Assembly: GCA_002102555.1 (NCBI GenBank)
Contig: MCFL01000014.1
Location: 372,001-436,000, forward strand
Reading direction: 5' to 3'
DNA length: 64,000 nucleotides
Source of the DNA: Catenaria anguillulae PL171
Lineage: Eukaryota > Blastocladiomycota > Blastocladiomycetes > Blastocladiales > Catenariaceae
The notes below the pieces were generated by a model. The model was not told where the DNA came from, ran no database searches, and worked only from the letters and a program-made list of their open reading frames with translations. A program made the position numbers and the translations under genes. Position 1 is the stretch's first letter. Each line of letters starts with the position of its first letter. This document shows, piece after piece, positions 33,081-45,476 of this stretch.

Positions 33081-36000
33081 ATGCGCTTGTCGGCATCGAC
33101 GGCACTTTGGGTGACAGTTTATTGGGTCCTTTTGGCAGCCACACAAGTTCACATTGCCAACGCCGTCAACTTTAACGTGCGTCGAAAGCTCACATCCTTG
33201 TTCCGCACAACCTTGTATCCACTGGCCAACCACTTTTGTCGATAACCCGGCCATGTAAACGTGACGAGCTGTAGATTTCCGTGAATTTACCGATTTTGAC
33301 TGGTGGGAAACGTGACGCGAACCTTGCACTCTTCATTCGCGCAAATGCTGAAGCGACTTTGGCGGGCATTGATCCAACGGGCCATCATTCCTTCAATCTC
33401 GTCTACTATTCAACCAACGGCACAGCTAGAAATGCTACTTTGGCTGCGCAGGCAGCGATCGCCGAGCACAATGTGGTAGGCATCATCGGAGATCGCGTAT
33501 CCCAGTTGACCATTCCCATGGTGCTGGTTGGCTCCAGGACGTCCACTTGGTTCTGCTCTGGAGGCTCAACGTCTTCACTTCTCTCTGACAAGGTATGTTG
33601 AAACCGTGCACAAGAAATCGTGTTTACGCGAGGAAAGTGCTCTTGATCTGATGTGTTCGTCGACGCCAGTCGCTGTACCATACATTCTTGAGGACCATCT
33701 CTACCGACTCGATTCAAGGTCCAGTATTGGCGAGCTTGGTGAGTTTCCTGGAGTACAAAACCGTATCAGTAATAAGCTCTCCTGAGCTCTATGGGCCACT
33801 GGTACATGCTCACATATTCTAAACGCAATGCTGCTGCCGTGAATTCGCACCTGCTGACCAACCTGAGCGTATCATCGCCAAACAAGTGTCGAATACTTTC
33901 ATCACTGCGGCGGAAAAGTTGGGCATAACGATTCTGGTGAACCAAGTTCTTCAAGTAGCTTCAAACAACTACTCACTTCCCTTGCACGCCATCAAGGAAT
34001 CAGGCTCCCGGGTCATCCTTTTGAGCATTCTGAGCGATTATTCACTCGATCTCCTCCGGCAAGCAAAGTGCGTCGCAATCACTCGCTGATAAACACATCG
34101 CCGTCCGGCTGGTTTATCCACCAATTTGCGTCTGCTCAGTGCATCCGGACTCATTGGGCCCGACTATGTGTGGATCGCACCGCATGCAATCAGCGGATAC
34201 TCGACGATTGCAACACGGCAAGCGGATCGGGAACTGGCAAATGGATTGTTGTACGTCTTCCCCAAGGAGGATTCGTTTAATGCAGAGTATAATGGTACCA
34301 TGCCACAGTGCCGATTACCCTGTATTCATGACGGGTTACACCCCAGCTAATCACTGTTTTTTTGACAGCATCCATTCAACGGTTTATCCAACGCTATCCA
34401 CAAGAGCCAATTCCGTCCTCAGCTTCTTCTATCTCGATTGTCTGACTGCATTGGCCAAGGGGGTTCTGAGGGTACATTGTTCCGCCCGTCAGTGATCCTG
34501 GCAACCCAAAAGGTTTGATACCCTTAATGTGCGGTTTTTAAGATTGTCAGCGACACGAGCGTGTCAGCCCTTCTTGACCGGAGTTACTTTCCAAGTCTCA
34601 AAAAGTACTTTCTTCACCCATTTGCTGGCGTATCGGGCGACGTTGTGTTTGACGACAACGGCGATCGTATCAAGTACGTTTGTTTCTCATTTTCTTGGTG
34701 GTTGCCAACGACGAGCATGTAGGAGGATTTCTGTCTCACGGGATCATGTCTATCTTGTATAGCTCGTTCCAAGTATTCAACTTCTGGCAGGGTACGCGAG
34801 GCCCGTCTTTGATATCCTCCCAGATCTTTCCGTCCGCCCGATTGCCCCCGTTCGGTTCCTTTCAGGATCGTCCAACATACCAGCGGATATGCCCGACCGA
34901 GATCTTCTCTACATTACCTGGTCGAGCCCACTGGCATCGTCCTCATTGCCGCCAACGTGCTGATGTTGCTCGCGGTTGTGGGAACATGGGCCTATCTTTT
35001 CACACATCGCGCCAAGCCTACGGTCAAACCTCTCAGCTTCCCTTTCTTGAGCATCATTTCGCTCGGCTGTGCGTGTGTGCTTGCCAGCAACATCGCATCA
35101 TTGGGATCCCGTCACTGGCGACTTGTCAAGCGAGTCTGGTGCTGTTCTCTACAGGTATCACCATGGTCCTCACCAGCTGCTCCATGAAGGCCTTTCGCCT
35201 ATGGACCATTTTCACCTCACAAATGCTCCTTTCCAGCAAACTCCTTCGGACGGGCATGATAAGTATGACCGCTGCCATTGTCGCCGGTCAACTCATGCTG
35301 CTCGCGATCTGGGGTGGGATTAGCCCACAACAGCCAGTGCGCGTGGCGACCAAGGCGTTCATTTCCTACAGCTGCTCGAGTCTAGATAGCTCGTCAACCC
35401 CGTTTTTATGGCCTTGGTGTGCACCTACAACGCAATCCTCCTCAGCGCAATCATTTTTTTCTCGTACAGGGTCTGTCTTTTGTCGCCTTCTCACACGAGT
35501 ACCGCGCCATCATCTGGCACATTTGACACCTTGGTGATGCGACAATTGGTTGTAGACAAGAAATGTTCCGAGCACATTCTCCGAATCGACTTGGAACTTC
35601 AACGCTGCTCAAGTCATCGCTGTCGCCTCGCCGTTGGTCGGGTGCTTGGCGCTGTTTGATTTCGGCTCTGCCACGCTCATTGCCATTGTCGTCAAACAAG
35701 TCACTATTCTCGTGCGTTTTTGCGATGCTTTGCGCGATATGTATTGCACTCCGTGTCGTGACTCACGATTCGCCTCCGCAGCTCACAACCGCTTTCGTAT
35801 TTGGAGCCCTGATTGGCCGCATTGCCATTGTCACGTACACCGTCCACTCCCGGTCTGGCATGGCCCCGGGCAGCAAAGTGGCTGCTCCCGCCGGCAACGC
35901 CGCTCGACGTGATGGCAGTCGTGGGACTCCTGACCCTGGGCAACGGGGTTCCGGAAAGTCTGCCTCCCCAGCACAAGGTCAAAATGCCTCATCTACACCA

Positions 36001-36687
36001 GCAGGCACAGACGTGTGTGTCTCTGTCTTTTGTGCCAAACTGCTTTTCGAAACTCATAAATAGTTTTGTTCTCACTTGCTGCAGGCTTCTGGATTCAAAC
36101 TACGAGGCGTGTACCTTGTCTGTACCCTCGGCTCACTTCGCGCAAAATGGGTGCACCAAGAAGTATGGCTTTCGTTCGAAGATGGTGTGTATAAATACCC
36201 GATGTGCGCTTTGCATGACAGCTCAATGTTATTCTCAAGTTCATGCTTTCAAACTGTTGACTTTACAGGCCTTCTCGGTATCCTCCCCACAAATAATGCA
36301 AGTGTCACCACCGTATCCCAGGAACCTGCGTCTTCCAGTCGCCACTTGCTCACCAAGTCCACGGCTGCTGGCATCATGGGAAGAGTTCTTCGACTGTCCA
36401 CCATGCGGTACAACCCAGACCCAGCAAATCAGTCCAATTGTCTTGAAGTCATCACGAACGGGGCCGGATACTTGATCCATTTCCCTTCGACCGAGGAATG
36501 GAGCGACTGGGTCAAGTGCTTGAGCAAAGCAGGAGCAGTGGTTCAGAATAGCCAACGGCCTTCATCCGCTCAACCTGGTAGACAAGGCGCAAACTGCGGG
36601 AACACTGACGCGGATGGCTTTGGAGGAATTGCGACGTTTGCCGTGACGATGGCTGCTGGCGAGGAAAGTAGGGCACCAAGGTCATGA
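33081..36687 (+). CDS. class C GPCR, GABA-B-like receptor with ligand-binding domain and PH-like tail; frame breaks
   Basis: Predicted plasma-membrane metabotropic receptor. Exon 33081..33176 encodes a signal peptide (MRLSASTALWVTVYWVLLAA) ending VNFN; exon 33275..33592 continues ISVNLPILTGGKRDANLALF, NVVGIIGD and SRTSTWFCSGG. Further exons (intron ends near 33669, 33871, 34137, 34369 and 34543) carry HTFLRTISTDSIQGPVLASL, AAEKLGITILVNQVLQVASN, SRVILLSILSDYSLDLLRQA and VSGDVVFDDNGDRI, a periplasmic-binding-type (ANF) ligand domain. The 7TM part includes TGIVLIAANVLMLLAVVGTW, VKPLSFPFLSIISLGCACVL, STGITMVLTSCSMKAFRLWT, SMTAAIVAGQLMLLAIWGG, NAILLSAIIFFSYR, ASPLVGCLALFDFGSATLIA and LTTAFVFGALIGRIAIVTYT. 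The cytoplasmic tail has EVWLSFEDGVYKY and GYLIHFPSTEEWSDWVKCLS, PH-like. Frame breaks occur near 34427, 34791, 34925, 35100 and 35400. The ligand is unknown. Confidence 0.8.
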
Positions 36688-37190
36688 TGAGAGTAGGCAC
36701 AGTGGGAGAATAGTGGGAGAATCTCTTCCGCTCTGCAGTGTTCATGTATTGACATGTTACCGGCAAACGAACTGAGTGCCAGATTCTCGAAACATGGAAG
36801 GGCACACTTCTCAACTTGAGTCAGGCTGTCTTACAATTGGCTGTGACCGTACCATCCGTTGCACCATGGCGCTGCCGCCTCATTCTCTCATATCACATGG
36901 CAACGCATGAGGATACTGATCTATGGCCGGGAAACTGTTGATCGATCGAGTTGGGTTTTGTCTCGCTCGATCGATGTGAGACTGTGTTGGTCCGCGAGCG
37001 TCAGAGCCGTGGCCGAGACTCAACAGACCACAGGACCCCATGACATCGAAGAGCCATGGGCCAGTGTCTCCATGCAATTTGCTGAGCCGACTCGCCATCA
37101 CATGTAGATTCGTCTGCGACCTCCCACCGTAACTTGCTGCGTCTTGCCCGACCCGTCGTCTGCACCGTCCGATCCGATCTGTGCCACACA
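36688..37190. promoter_or_regulatory. intergenic region upstream of the importin-13 gene
   Basis: These 503 bases separate two genes on the same strand. A short direct repeat AGTGGGAGAATAGTGGGAGAAT occurs as two adjacent AGTGGGAGAAT units at about 36700-36721. Nothing else is recognised. Confidence 0.4.
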
Positions 37191-40100
37191 ATGGACCCAT
37201 CTTCAGTCTACCCGCAGCTGATTGCCGCCCTGCAGGTCATGTACAATGACCATTCGAGCGCAGACCAGCGCCGACAAGCGCAGCAGTACCTGATCCAGCT
37301 GCAGAAGGCACCCGAGGCATGGGATCTCGGTTGGCTGTGCCTCCAGCAAGGATCAGATGTATGATTCCTCTTTCGCGTTATAATTCGCAATCCAGTGGCT
37401 GGACTAAATGTACTCATGATTTTCCATGCGTGTAGCTACAAGTCCAGTTCTTTGGCGCACAAACTCTGCATATCAAAGTATCGCGCGACTTCGAGCTCTT
37501 GCCTTCCGAACAATACCAGCCCATTCGCGAGCAGCTCATGGAGGGCGTACTTTCAGCTTGCCACCCGGCAATGCCGCCTGTGGTCATGCGCCGAATGTGC
37601 TTTGCCGTATGCTGTCCATTGTCTCGTCCATTTCTCAATGTTCTCTAACCTCAAGGTGCCCGGTCGTCGTCGGGTCATCGTGTGTCTTAGCTGGTCGCTT
37701 TTGCGCTTCGCACAGCCCCGGAACACTGGTCAGATATGATTCCGGACCTGCTCTCACACTTCCAATCCCGCTGTGCCGCCCTTGCCGCCTCGTTTCCCAA
37801 CACACCCGACCAAATTCTCCTCCTACAAGGACTGCTCGAGGTTCTCCGCGTCCTTCCCGAAGAGTTCCTCTCGGCCATGCTCACGACTCAGCACAAGCAC
37901 AAGCTGCAACTGCACCTGACAGACTCGCTCCCTGTTGTTCTAACCTCGCTGCACGATCTCTTGATCCACCCGTCGACGCACATCTGCACATTGGCCCTCG
38001 AATCGCTCACGGCCTGGGTCCAATTTGGCATTCCCATCGCCCAGCTCGGCACCGTTCTGTCGCAAACCATGGCTTTGGCCCAGTCGGACGAAACATCCGA
38101 TGCCGCACTCAAGTTGCTTACCGAAGTCGTCTCGCACTCGTCGTCGGCCAGGTTTGAGGAAACTTGTGCACTGGCCTGCTCCCACTAGTTGTTCAGCTTG
38201 CGCCGGGATTGCACGAGGCAATCGCCAACGAGGACGAGTCGCATGTTGAAATGGTGGGCCGGTTTGTCACTGCGCTTGTCGAAAACTTTCCCGGGTGGTT
38301 TGTTCAACACATGGACCGGCCAGAGGTGGTCCAGGTGCTCATGCCCATGCTGGTTGCCATGGTGGCGTTCCCCGGTTACCCTGGCGCGCAGCAGGCTATT
38401 TCGGAAATGCCCATGCACTCATTCTTTTTGATCCAGGAGACGGTGTGCAACCCGGACCAGCTGCCCTTGTCGGCATTGTCACCAACAACGACCAATGCAA
38501 ACGGCGCAGTGAATGGATCCGCCGGGGACATGGCCATGTCGACCAATTCATCCACCGACTCGCTCGTTCTTCTCGATCGTGGACCCGCCGGCGCCGACGT
38601 TGATTCACCCGCAGCCTCGCTCCCGCCACGCCTCCTCGCCGCATGCGAACAAGTGTTTCTGGCGCTCTTTGAACAACTTGTCGCCAAATGCGAATGGCCG
38701 CCGACCGACGCCATGTGGGCGAGCTGGACAAAGGACCGGCGCGACCGGTGGGGCGCATGGCGCCGGGATTGCAAGGACAATTTGCTCGTGTGCTACTATG
38801 TGCTTCGCGCCAAGGCCGTCGACTGGCTTCTTGTGCAAATCCCGCAGGCAAACTCTTGGCACCGGCTCGAAACGCTGCTGTTTGCTGTGCGCAGCTTGGG
38901 CGAGGCCTTGAATGCGTCGGCGTCGACAGATACGCAGGTGACCGGATTGCTTGGAATGGTGCTGGCTCCGCATGTCTTGAGTCCGCCGCAGCCGCATCCG
39001 TTGCGGGTCAGGCAGACGCTCTTGTATGTGGTGGGCGAGTATGCAACGTGGTTTCATGCGCATCAGCAGCACGTTCCGTTTGCCGTGCAAATCTTGTTGG
39101 GTGGACTGAGGGACACAACCACGCTTGGATCGGCTAGCAAGTTGCTCCGCGACTTTTGTGATGTGTGCCGGGGAGAGTTGGCGGCGAGTTTGGGGAGTAT
39201 TGTGGAGGTGTATGTGGAGGTCAAGAATGTGTTGCCGGTACGCTTACCTCACCTTCCTGAGCAGTTCTTGAATAACAGTGTACATTCTTACTCTTCAACG
39301 TGAATAGGTACTGGAAAAACAACGGGTTGTCGAGGCCATTTCCATGGTCATTCAGCGTCTGCCTCAGTCCGAAATGATTGCCCCGCTTACTGTCATGCTC
39401 GAAGAAACCCTCTCAGAGTTGACAAAATGTCTCGATCTCCCGCCCTCGCCCGACGTGCGCGACCACTTGCTCCGCCAGCTCGCCATGCTCCAAGCATTTT
39501 GCAAGGGCCTCCAGGCGTCCGACATGGAAGCCGAAGTCATTGTGCTCGACGGTGACGAGCCCGCGAGAGCTTTGTCTCCGCAGCAACCGCCACCGAAGAC
39601 CTCCCACAATTCGTCAACCTCCGCACACATTTGATCCAACTCATGACCCGCATCCACGCAACCTACGGAACCTCTGACATTGAAACCCTCAATGCAGTCT
39701 GCTCGCTCATGTCGGTTTGCATTGCAAGCACCACTCCGCCCATGGTGTTCGCGCCCACATCCTGGCTGCCGCTCGTCGGCAATATGGTCCAGTCGCCCTC
39801 GATCCTACTGTCGCCAACAGTCATGGACGTTATCGGCGACCTGTTCCACCACGCTCGCCCGCTGCCCGACGGCTTGTTTCAGGTGCTGGCCGCCACGGTC
39901 AGGGGCATGATTGATACCTTGTCCGCAAACAATGCGGCCGCAAGTCGCGAGCAGCCAGAGATGGTGGATGCGTTTCTGACGTTGTGCGGGGCAGTGTTGC
40001 GTGCGAACCCCGCGCGCTGTATCAAGAGGGTTGATTCAGGTGGCACTCGAGTTTTCCGTAAGCTGTTTGACTCTCAAGGAGCGCGGATCAATGAAGGCGG

Positions 40101-40542
40101 CGGCGCACTTCTTGTGTCAATACATTGTGCATCCGGCGGCGCCCGGGTGATTGCACAGTTGGATGTGGTGAATGAGGCCGTGTTTCCTGGACTTGTGGCT
40201 GTGCTCGTTCGGGTGTGTTGATTTCTCTTTTCCGTGACAATTGTCTCCCGCTGACATACTTGGTGTTTTCAGTCATTGCTCAACGATGCTCCGAGAATCA
40301 TTGTGCCCAACTATGCCGAGATCCTGTTTCGAGTCGTTTCGCACATGCCCAACCAATCGCGCATGTGGCTCAACGAGCTCCTCGTCGGGCCCAATGCGGT
40401 TCCCTCTGCGCATCCGCTTTCCCTCGAGGATCGCAAGGCCTTGATGCGGCTGGTCATGGGCACGAGGCAACTAAAGCGGTTCAAGGACCATGTCAAAGAT
40501 TACCACGCAAAGGCGTGTGGGCTGGAAGGCGCACGGTTTTGA
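37191..40542 (+). CDS. IPO13: importin-13/transportin-3-type karyopherin beta, frame breaks
   Basis: Nuclear transport receptor built of HEAT repeats. Met 37191 starts MDPSSVYPQLIAALQVMYND; exon 1 splices to VQFFGAQTLHIKVSRDFELL (after the acceptor near 37435), the importin-13 N-terminal signature. The next exon ends VMRRMCFA and splices at 37688/37689 to LVAFALRTAPEHWSDMIPDL. Later blocks include FPGWFVQHMDRPEVVQVLMP, TLLYVVGEYATWFHAH, ALEFSVSCLTLKERGSMKAA and PNYAEILFRVVSHMPNQSRM, with a basic C-terminus (LKRFKDHVKDYHAKACGLEG). Further introns end near 39308 and 40272. Frame breaks lie near 38165 and 39565, and a compensating pair at 40033/40146 hides the VALEFSVSCL segment. The length of about 1,000 residues suits the IPO13/TNPO3 group; IPO13 is favoured by the N-terminus. 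Confidence 0.75.
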
Positions 40543-40680
40543 GGGTGACGGGTTCTTTTGCATGTGCTTGAGTGTCACTGAAAGTAGATCTCATGCTCGG
40601 TGCTGTAGTGAATGGGAATTTACGAACGTGCACAATAAAAAGTGGATTGTTGGTATACTTTGGGATTTATGAACAATGAT

Positions 40681-42119
40681 TTACTGTGGCTCCTGCTTGA
40701 CTTTGCTGCTACTTGCGCTTGCACTCGTGCTCGACCCAACAGTACCAGGCTCAGTCTTGGCCCGCTTCACAGCCCCCTGCTCGGTGTCACCGTCGTCGGC
40801 CTTTCGTTTCCTATTCTCGGCACCTGCCCCCGGCGCCGCCTCCTTGTCCAACTCATCCGCCATGGCCCGAAGTGCTTTGACATCCACCTTCCTGTCCTCT
40901 GCCGCCGCCGGCCGACTTGCCTGTCCTTGCGGCTGCTCCTCTTCCACAACCTCCTTCCTCTTTCTCTCATCCGACCGGACCATAAACAACTTTGTCTCTG
41001 GATTTAGCTCTGGGTTGCAACACAACCTGCGTTTTTCCGCCAACTTTGCCCTGCGCTCACCCACGGGCTCGGCCGCGCTCGCCAACAGCGCAATGACATC
41101 CTCCAACACGCCCATCAACTGTGCTCGTTGGCCTCGTCGGCCACCTTTGCGCCAACAAACTCGGTCTCAAACGGCAACCCAGTCTTTCGCGCCGCCGCCA
41201 ACCAACATCCCATGGCGACCTGCGCGGGCATGTACAAGAGCGTGGCATCCGTCGCAATCGACTTTGTGATGTACACGCGCGCCTGTTTCCACGTGTCGTC
41301 GAGGAGCTGTGTGGAGATGTCGATTTGCGGCGCAAGTGTGGATTGGTAGTCGAGGTAAATGCCGAGCGCAGCGTCAAACGGGTGCCGGATCCAGAACTCG
41401 TATTGAAGCACGTCGGCAATGGTGAATTCCAGGTCCTTAATGTAGGATGGGTCCATGCCCTTGATGCGCGCGAGCAGTTTGGATAGGTCGACGCGGTTGT
41501 TTTCGACTTTGGAGGCCAGGAAGATGCATGTAGTCCTGGAATTGGTACAACATGTGTGTGTAAATGATTGAGACCTGGTAAGCGGCAAAGGGATCAAAGT
41601 ACAAACATGACGGCCTTGATTTCGTAATCGATGACGCTCTTGAAGAGGTAGAAGCGCTTGATAAAGGCGATGGCGGTTGCTTGGACGAGCGGCGATAGCT
41701 CGAGCACCTTGCACAGCATGGGTGGGAGCGAGCAGCATAGGTTGACCCATTCGAGCTCCTCGTCGACGGTGAAAAAGTCGATCGAGTCTGCGTCAAATGT
41801 ATCGTCTTGCCCTTGCTACGGACAAACAGCATGTCAATGATGATGTAATGTAAGAAGGGTTGCGTGGCCATAGAACGTTGGTACACACAAGTTGTGCCTC
41901 GATAGCGAGTGTTTTGCGTGCATTGGCAATGGCGGCGGCATTGGTCTCTTTGCGGATGGCGGCCAGGTCGGATTTGGAGAAGCGCCAGTGCCGAAACTGG
42001 GAGGTGAGCTCAAACAGTGCTGGGACCGTGTCTTCTTCCTGCTGGGCAGTCGCCGCGGACGACGGATGGTCGGGCAGGAGGCCACCGGCTGCTGCTGTTG
42101 AAGATTTGGGTGCAGTCAT
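40681..42119 (-). CDS. CCNH: cyclin H (CAK/TFIIH subunit), one frame break
   Basis: Cyclin H (Ccl1 in yeast) activates CDK7/Kin28 in TFIIH and the CDK-activating kinase. Exons complement(41889..42119), (41607..41815) and (40681..41535). The N-terminus has FELTSQFRHWRFSKSDL, where (F/Y)RHWRFS is the cyclin H signature, then EELEWVNLCCSLPPMLCKVL, IAFIKRFYLFKSVIDYE and, across an intron that splits a Met codon as AT|G, TTCIFLASKVENN. The second cyclin fold reads DLEFTIADVLQYEFWIRHPF. The C-terminal ~145 residues are Lys/Glu-rich with a basic NRKRKADD stretch. One base is missing near 41115, between KVADEANE and LMGVLEDVIALLAS; total exon length agrees. It is convergent with importin 13, 138 bp away. 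Confidence 0.85.
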
Positions 42120-43204
42120 TTCGTTGAAACCGTTCCGGCAGTCTTTTTTTTTTTTTAAAGGTATACATTCACTGGGCTCTTTTCAAGTGGAAATGTTGGA
42201 TGACTTTAACTTGGCTTGCGGGCCACGAAGCCCAGGACGGATCAAGTCACTGCGAAACCACGGACGATCGGCGGCCTTGAGTTGAGGCCCACTACGGTTC
42301 CTGGGCCAATTGCAATGAAACACAGTGTATTTACCATGGATGCACCATCACAATGGGGCATTGAGACCCTTTGCAATCCGCTCTCAAATCCTCTTTGCAC
42401 GCCCTCCGTGCTGTTGAGACTCGGGCCTCAACATCCGCGCAACCTGCTCCTTCGCGTCGCCGGCCGGTCCTCAGACCGCGATCGTCCTCGGCATGCTGCA
42501 AAATTCAAGTCAAACGTCGGTCGTTCGGCCGTTTTTCACGACACGTTCGACTTGACTGGCCTCGGCGAGTGGTCGATGGAAAGTGGGTTGCGAGTTGCCG
42601 ACGCAGAGGCAAGTAATCATGTAAAGACCGGTATAGACGAGAAAGGAACGACCGTAGGTGGTGGTCGACGGTACGGATGATATCTCTGCTTGTGTTTCAC
42701 AACTGCCAATAAGCACACATCGCGCCTGACCCAGTGATGTGTGTTTTCTGGCTGCATTTCGATGTAGTTGTTGCACTCGCCCGCGCCCAATATCTGCGCA
42801 GCGCTTTCGGACGTGATCACCAGACGTCATGCCGCTGAGCGCATCATGCTCGCCAACAGCCTGGCTGTTTCCTTTATCGGCACATGCACACCCGTTTCTG
42901 TACCTGTCATGGCGTCGATTCCATGTTTGATTTGGACCGACAAACTCTTCAAACTCCTCACCTTTCACACAAGGTCTGCTTCGCGATTGACGCAACCGCA
43001 TGCAACCGGCAAGGCGGAGTACCCACTGGTCGGCAATTCGCAGCCGTAGTACCATCCGCAGCTCTGCTGTGCAAATCAATCACCAGTACGTATTCTTGCC
43101 CATTTTCGTCAATCCCACGCTCCCGACTTGACGCTCCGAGGCCAAATTGCGCGCCGCCCGCATGTTCAAGCATCCCTCGGCTCCCCCTCAAGCCGGGGAC
43201 GCCG
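42120..43204. other. degraded accessory sequence upstream of the Gypsy remnant
   Basis: Short coding-like fragments occur on both strands (for example AVFHDTFDLTGLGEWSMESG on plus near 42535) but no gene can be assembled. It includes the cyclin H promoter next to 42119. The sequence just before 43205 may be relict transposon gag or protease sequence, which I could not confirm. Confidence 0.4.
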
Positions 43205-43322
43205 TGTCGGTGATGTGAGTATGTTCGCACTCGCGCCGTGTGCTGCAACGGATCGATGGTCTCACTTGATCTCCATCCCACATCTGCTCTTCTTCCCTCG
43301 GTGATTGGCTGTGGCCTTGACC
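43205..43322 (+). repeat. left direct repeat (LTR fragment) of the Gypsy remnant
   Basis: It begins TGTCGGTGATGTGAGTATG and ends GGCCTTGACC; it is 118 bp and aligns base for base with the right copy apart from about a dozen differences and a 2-nt length change. Confidence 0.75.
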
Positions 43323-45290
43323 GGGTTGAGGAGGCCGAGGCCCTAGGAACGATCCTCTCGCAGCTCGTTTGTGCGTTGAATCCGGCTAGGGTGGACAAGA
43401 TCGTGACGAGGGCAAGACCAACGACGATGCGTGAGTTGCGAGGGTTCTTGGCCGTTGCCAACGTTTCGCGGATGTACGTACCGGTGTTGGACGAGGTCTT
43501 GGAGCCGCTCACGGCGCGGTCGAAAGAAGGGCCCAAGTGCGCCGATTGTGTGGACCGAGGAAGCTGCGCAAGCGTTCGACGAGGACAAGCAAATGTTTGC
43601 CGACGCTGGACACCTAAAGCACCCGGATCTCTCGATGGGCGCGAGCCCGTTTGTGTTGTGCACCGATGCTGGTACGAGCGCCATTGGGTCGGCTTTGATG
43701 CAAGCGGACGAAGACGGCCAGCTGCAACCGATCCGGTTCCACATCAAAGTGTTGAACCCGGCGCAAAGGACGTACAGCGTGCCGAAAAAGGAACTCTACG
43801 CCGTGATGATGGGGGTCAAGGCCAATCGGGTGCACTTGTCGGGGCAGCGCTTCGTCATTCCGGTGGATTCGAGTACGGTGCTCGGTTGGCTTAAGGCCGG
43901 ACATGACATGGTGGCGGCCACGTTGGCGCGTTGGGTGGCTTACATTTCGTTGTTCGAGTTCGTGCCCGAGCCCGTGACCCACGACAAAAACATGTTGGCG
44001 GACGGGTTGACACGCCGTGAGCGAGCCGCGGCCGAGTCGGAATCGTCGGACGAGGAGGAGGTGATCGAACGCGAGTTTGAACGGCGTGAGCCGGCCCGTG
44101 TAAATTTTGCGGCGGCGGCAACAAGTCCGAAGGAGGCGCTGGCCAGTGGTTGGTATACGGGCGAACTGGCCGAGATCGTGAACTACTTGTCGACGGGGGA
44201 GGTGCCTACGGAGGGCAAGTGCACGGCGAAGCGCTTCAAGAAGGGTTGTCGGCGATTTGAGTGGGACAAAGGTGCCTTGTGGCGTGTGCGGTTCGGTGCA
44301 TCGACGTCGGGGGTGGATCGGCCGCGGCAGTTGGTGATTGGGCGAGCGGAACGCCGCGAGGCGTTGATGAAGGATGCGCACGTTGCCGTGGGTCATCGAG
44401 GGCGTGAGGCGACATTCCAATTGTTGGCGCAACAATTTCGGTGGCCGGGAATGTATCGTGATGTGGCCAAGTTTGTCGCCGCGTGTTTGCCTTGCCAGCG
44501 CGACGGGCCTTTGGAGGCGACGACCACGTACTGGTCGAGACCGTTGCGGCCAATTGTCAAGGAGTGGGCTATCGACTTTGTAGTGTTGCCGGCCGCGCAA
44601 GGCAAGCGGTACATATTGGACGCTCGGTGCACGTTTTCGGGTTCGGTGGAGGCAGTGCCGACACGGACGCAACGTGGGTCGGAAGTCGTCAACTTTCCTC
44701 GAGCATTCATCATTAAAAGGCACGGTGTGCCCGAGCGCGTTCTTGCGGTGGGTCGGTTTCGAGCGAAGAGGTCGAAGTGTTTTTGAAGTCCTACGGCGTC
44801 GAATTGAATCGGTCGCTCGCGTACAACCCCACAGGGGTAACGCGGTGGTCGAGCGCGGACATCGTGCCGTTGTGGCAAGCCTTCGACGCCTTTCTGCCGA
44901 GACGGGTAGTCCGTGGACTGAGTTATTGGGGCGAGTATTGCTTGCGGACGCCAAGGTCGAGTACGGGCCGGTCGCCGTATTCTTGATGCATGGCCGAGAG
45001 TGTGTGTTGCCAATGGATTGCCCGGAGGACCGATTGTACCGAGAGCAATTCGACAAGACACCCGAGGACTTGGACACACGTCAGGATGAGTTGCGACCGT
45101 TGGCGGGCGAGCTCGAGGAGGCCAAGGCGCGTGTGGAACGGACAAGGGAGGCCGGTCGCGACCGTCACAATGCCGAGCTTGAGGAAGTTGGGTATCGAGT
45201 CGGACGTGGTGTTGATTGCCTGGTCGGATCTCAAGGGACGACATGCCGCCAAGTTGGAGTTGACGTGGATCGGGCCTTTCGAGGTTGATG
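43323..45290 (+). pseudogene. Gypsy pol fragment: RT end, RNase H, integrase
   Basis: The first ~200 bases carry the end of reverse transcriptase (TTMRELRGFLAVANVSRMYV). The RNase H region follows in another frame (FVLCTDAGTSAIGSALMQAD, LNPAQRTYSVPKKELYAVMM), then the linker with ADGLTRRE, an integrase zinc-binding H2C2 domain (HVAVGHRGREATFQ through AACLPCQRDG) and the integrase core (AIDFVVLPAA, YILDARCTFSGSVEAVPT). Frame shifts near 43540 and 44760 break the reading frame, and the third acidic region (VVERGHRAVVASLRRL) lies in a different frame from the first two. It is a dead copy; there is no gag or protease. Confidence 0.85.
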
Positions 45291-45476
45291 AGGCGGGGTC
45301 CACGGGTCAAGGTGGAGGCGACGCTGGGCTCCGATACACAACCACCGCCGGGCCGGGTCAGTGTGCGCAGGGTGAAGCTGGTTGCCCGCTACGACGATTG
45401 AGGCCGAACTCGCCCGGTATTGTCGAGCTCGTTCGTGGGGAGGAGTGTTGCGGGGTAATGTCGATTAGACCCGAGG

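Noticed and set aside
43614-45077. Minus-strand open frame of 487 codons
   Set aside because: It is the antisense shadow of the Gypsy pol fragment, which has clear RNase H and integrase motifs on the plus strand.
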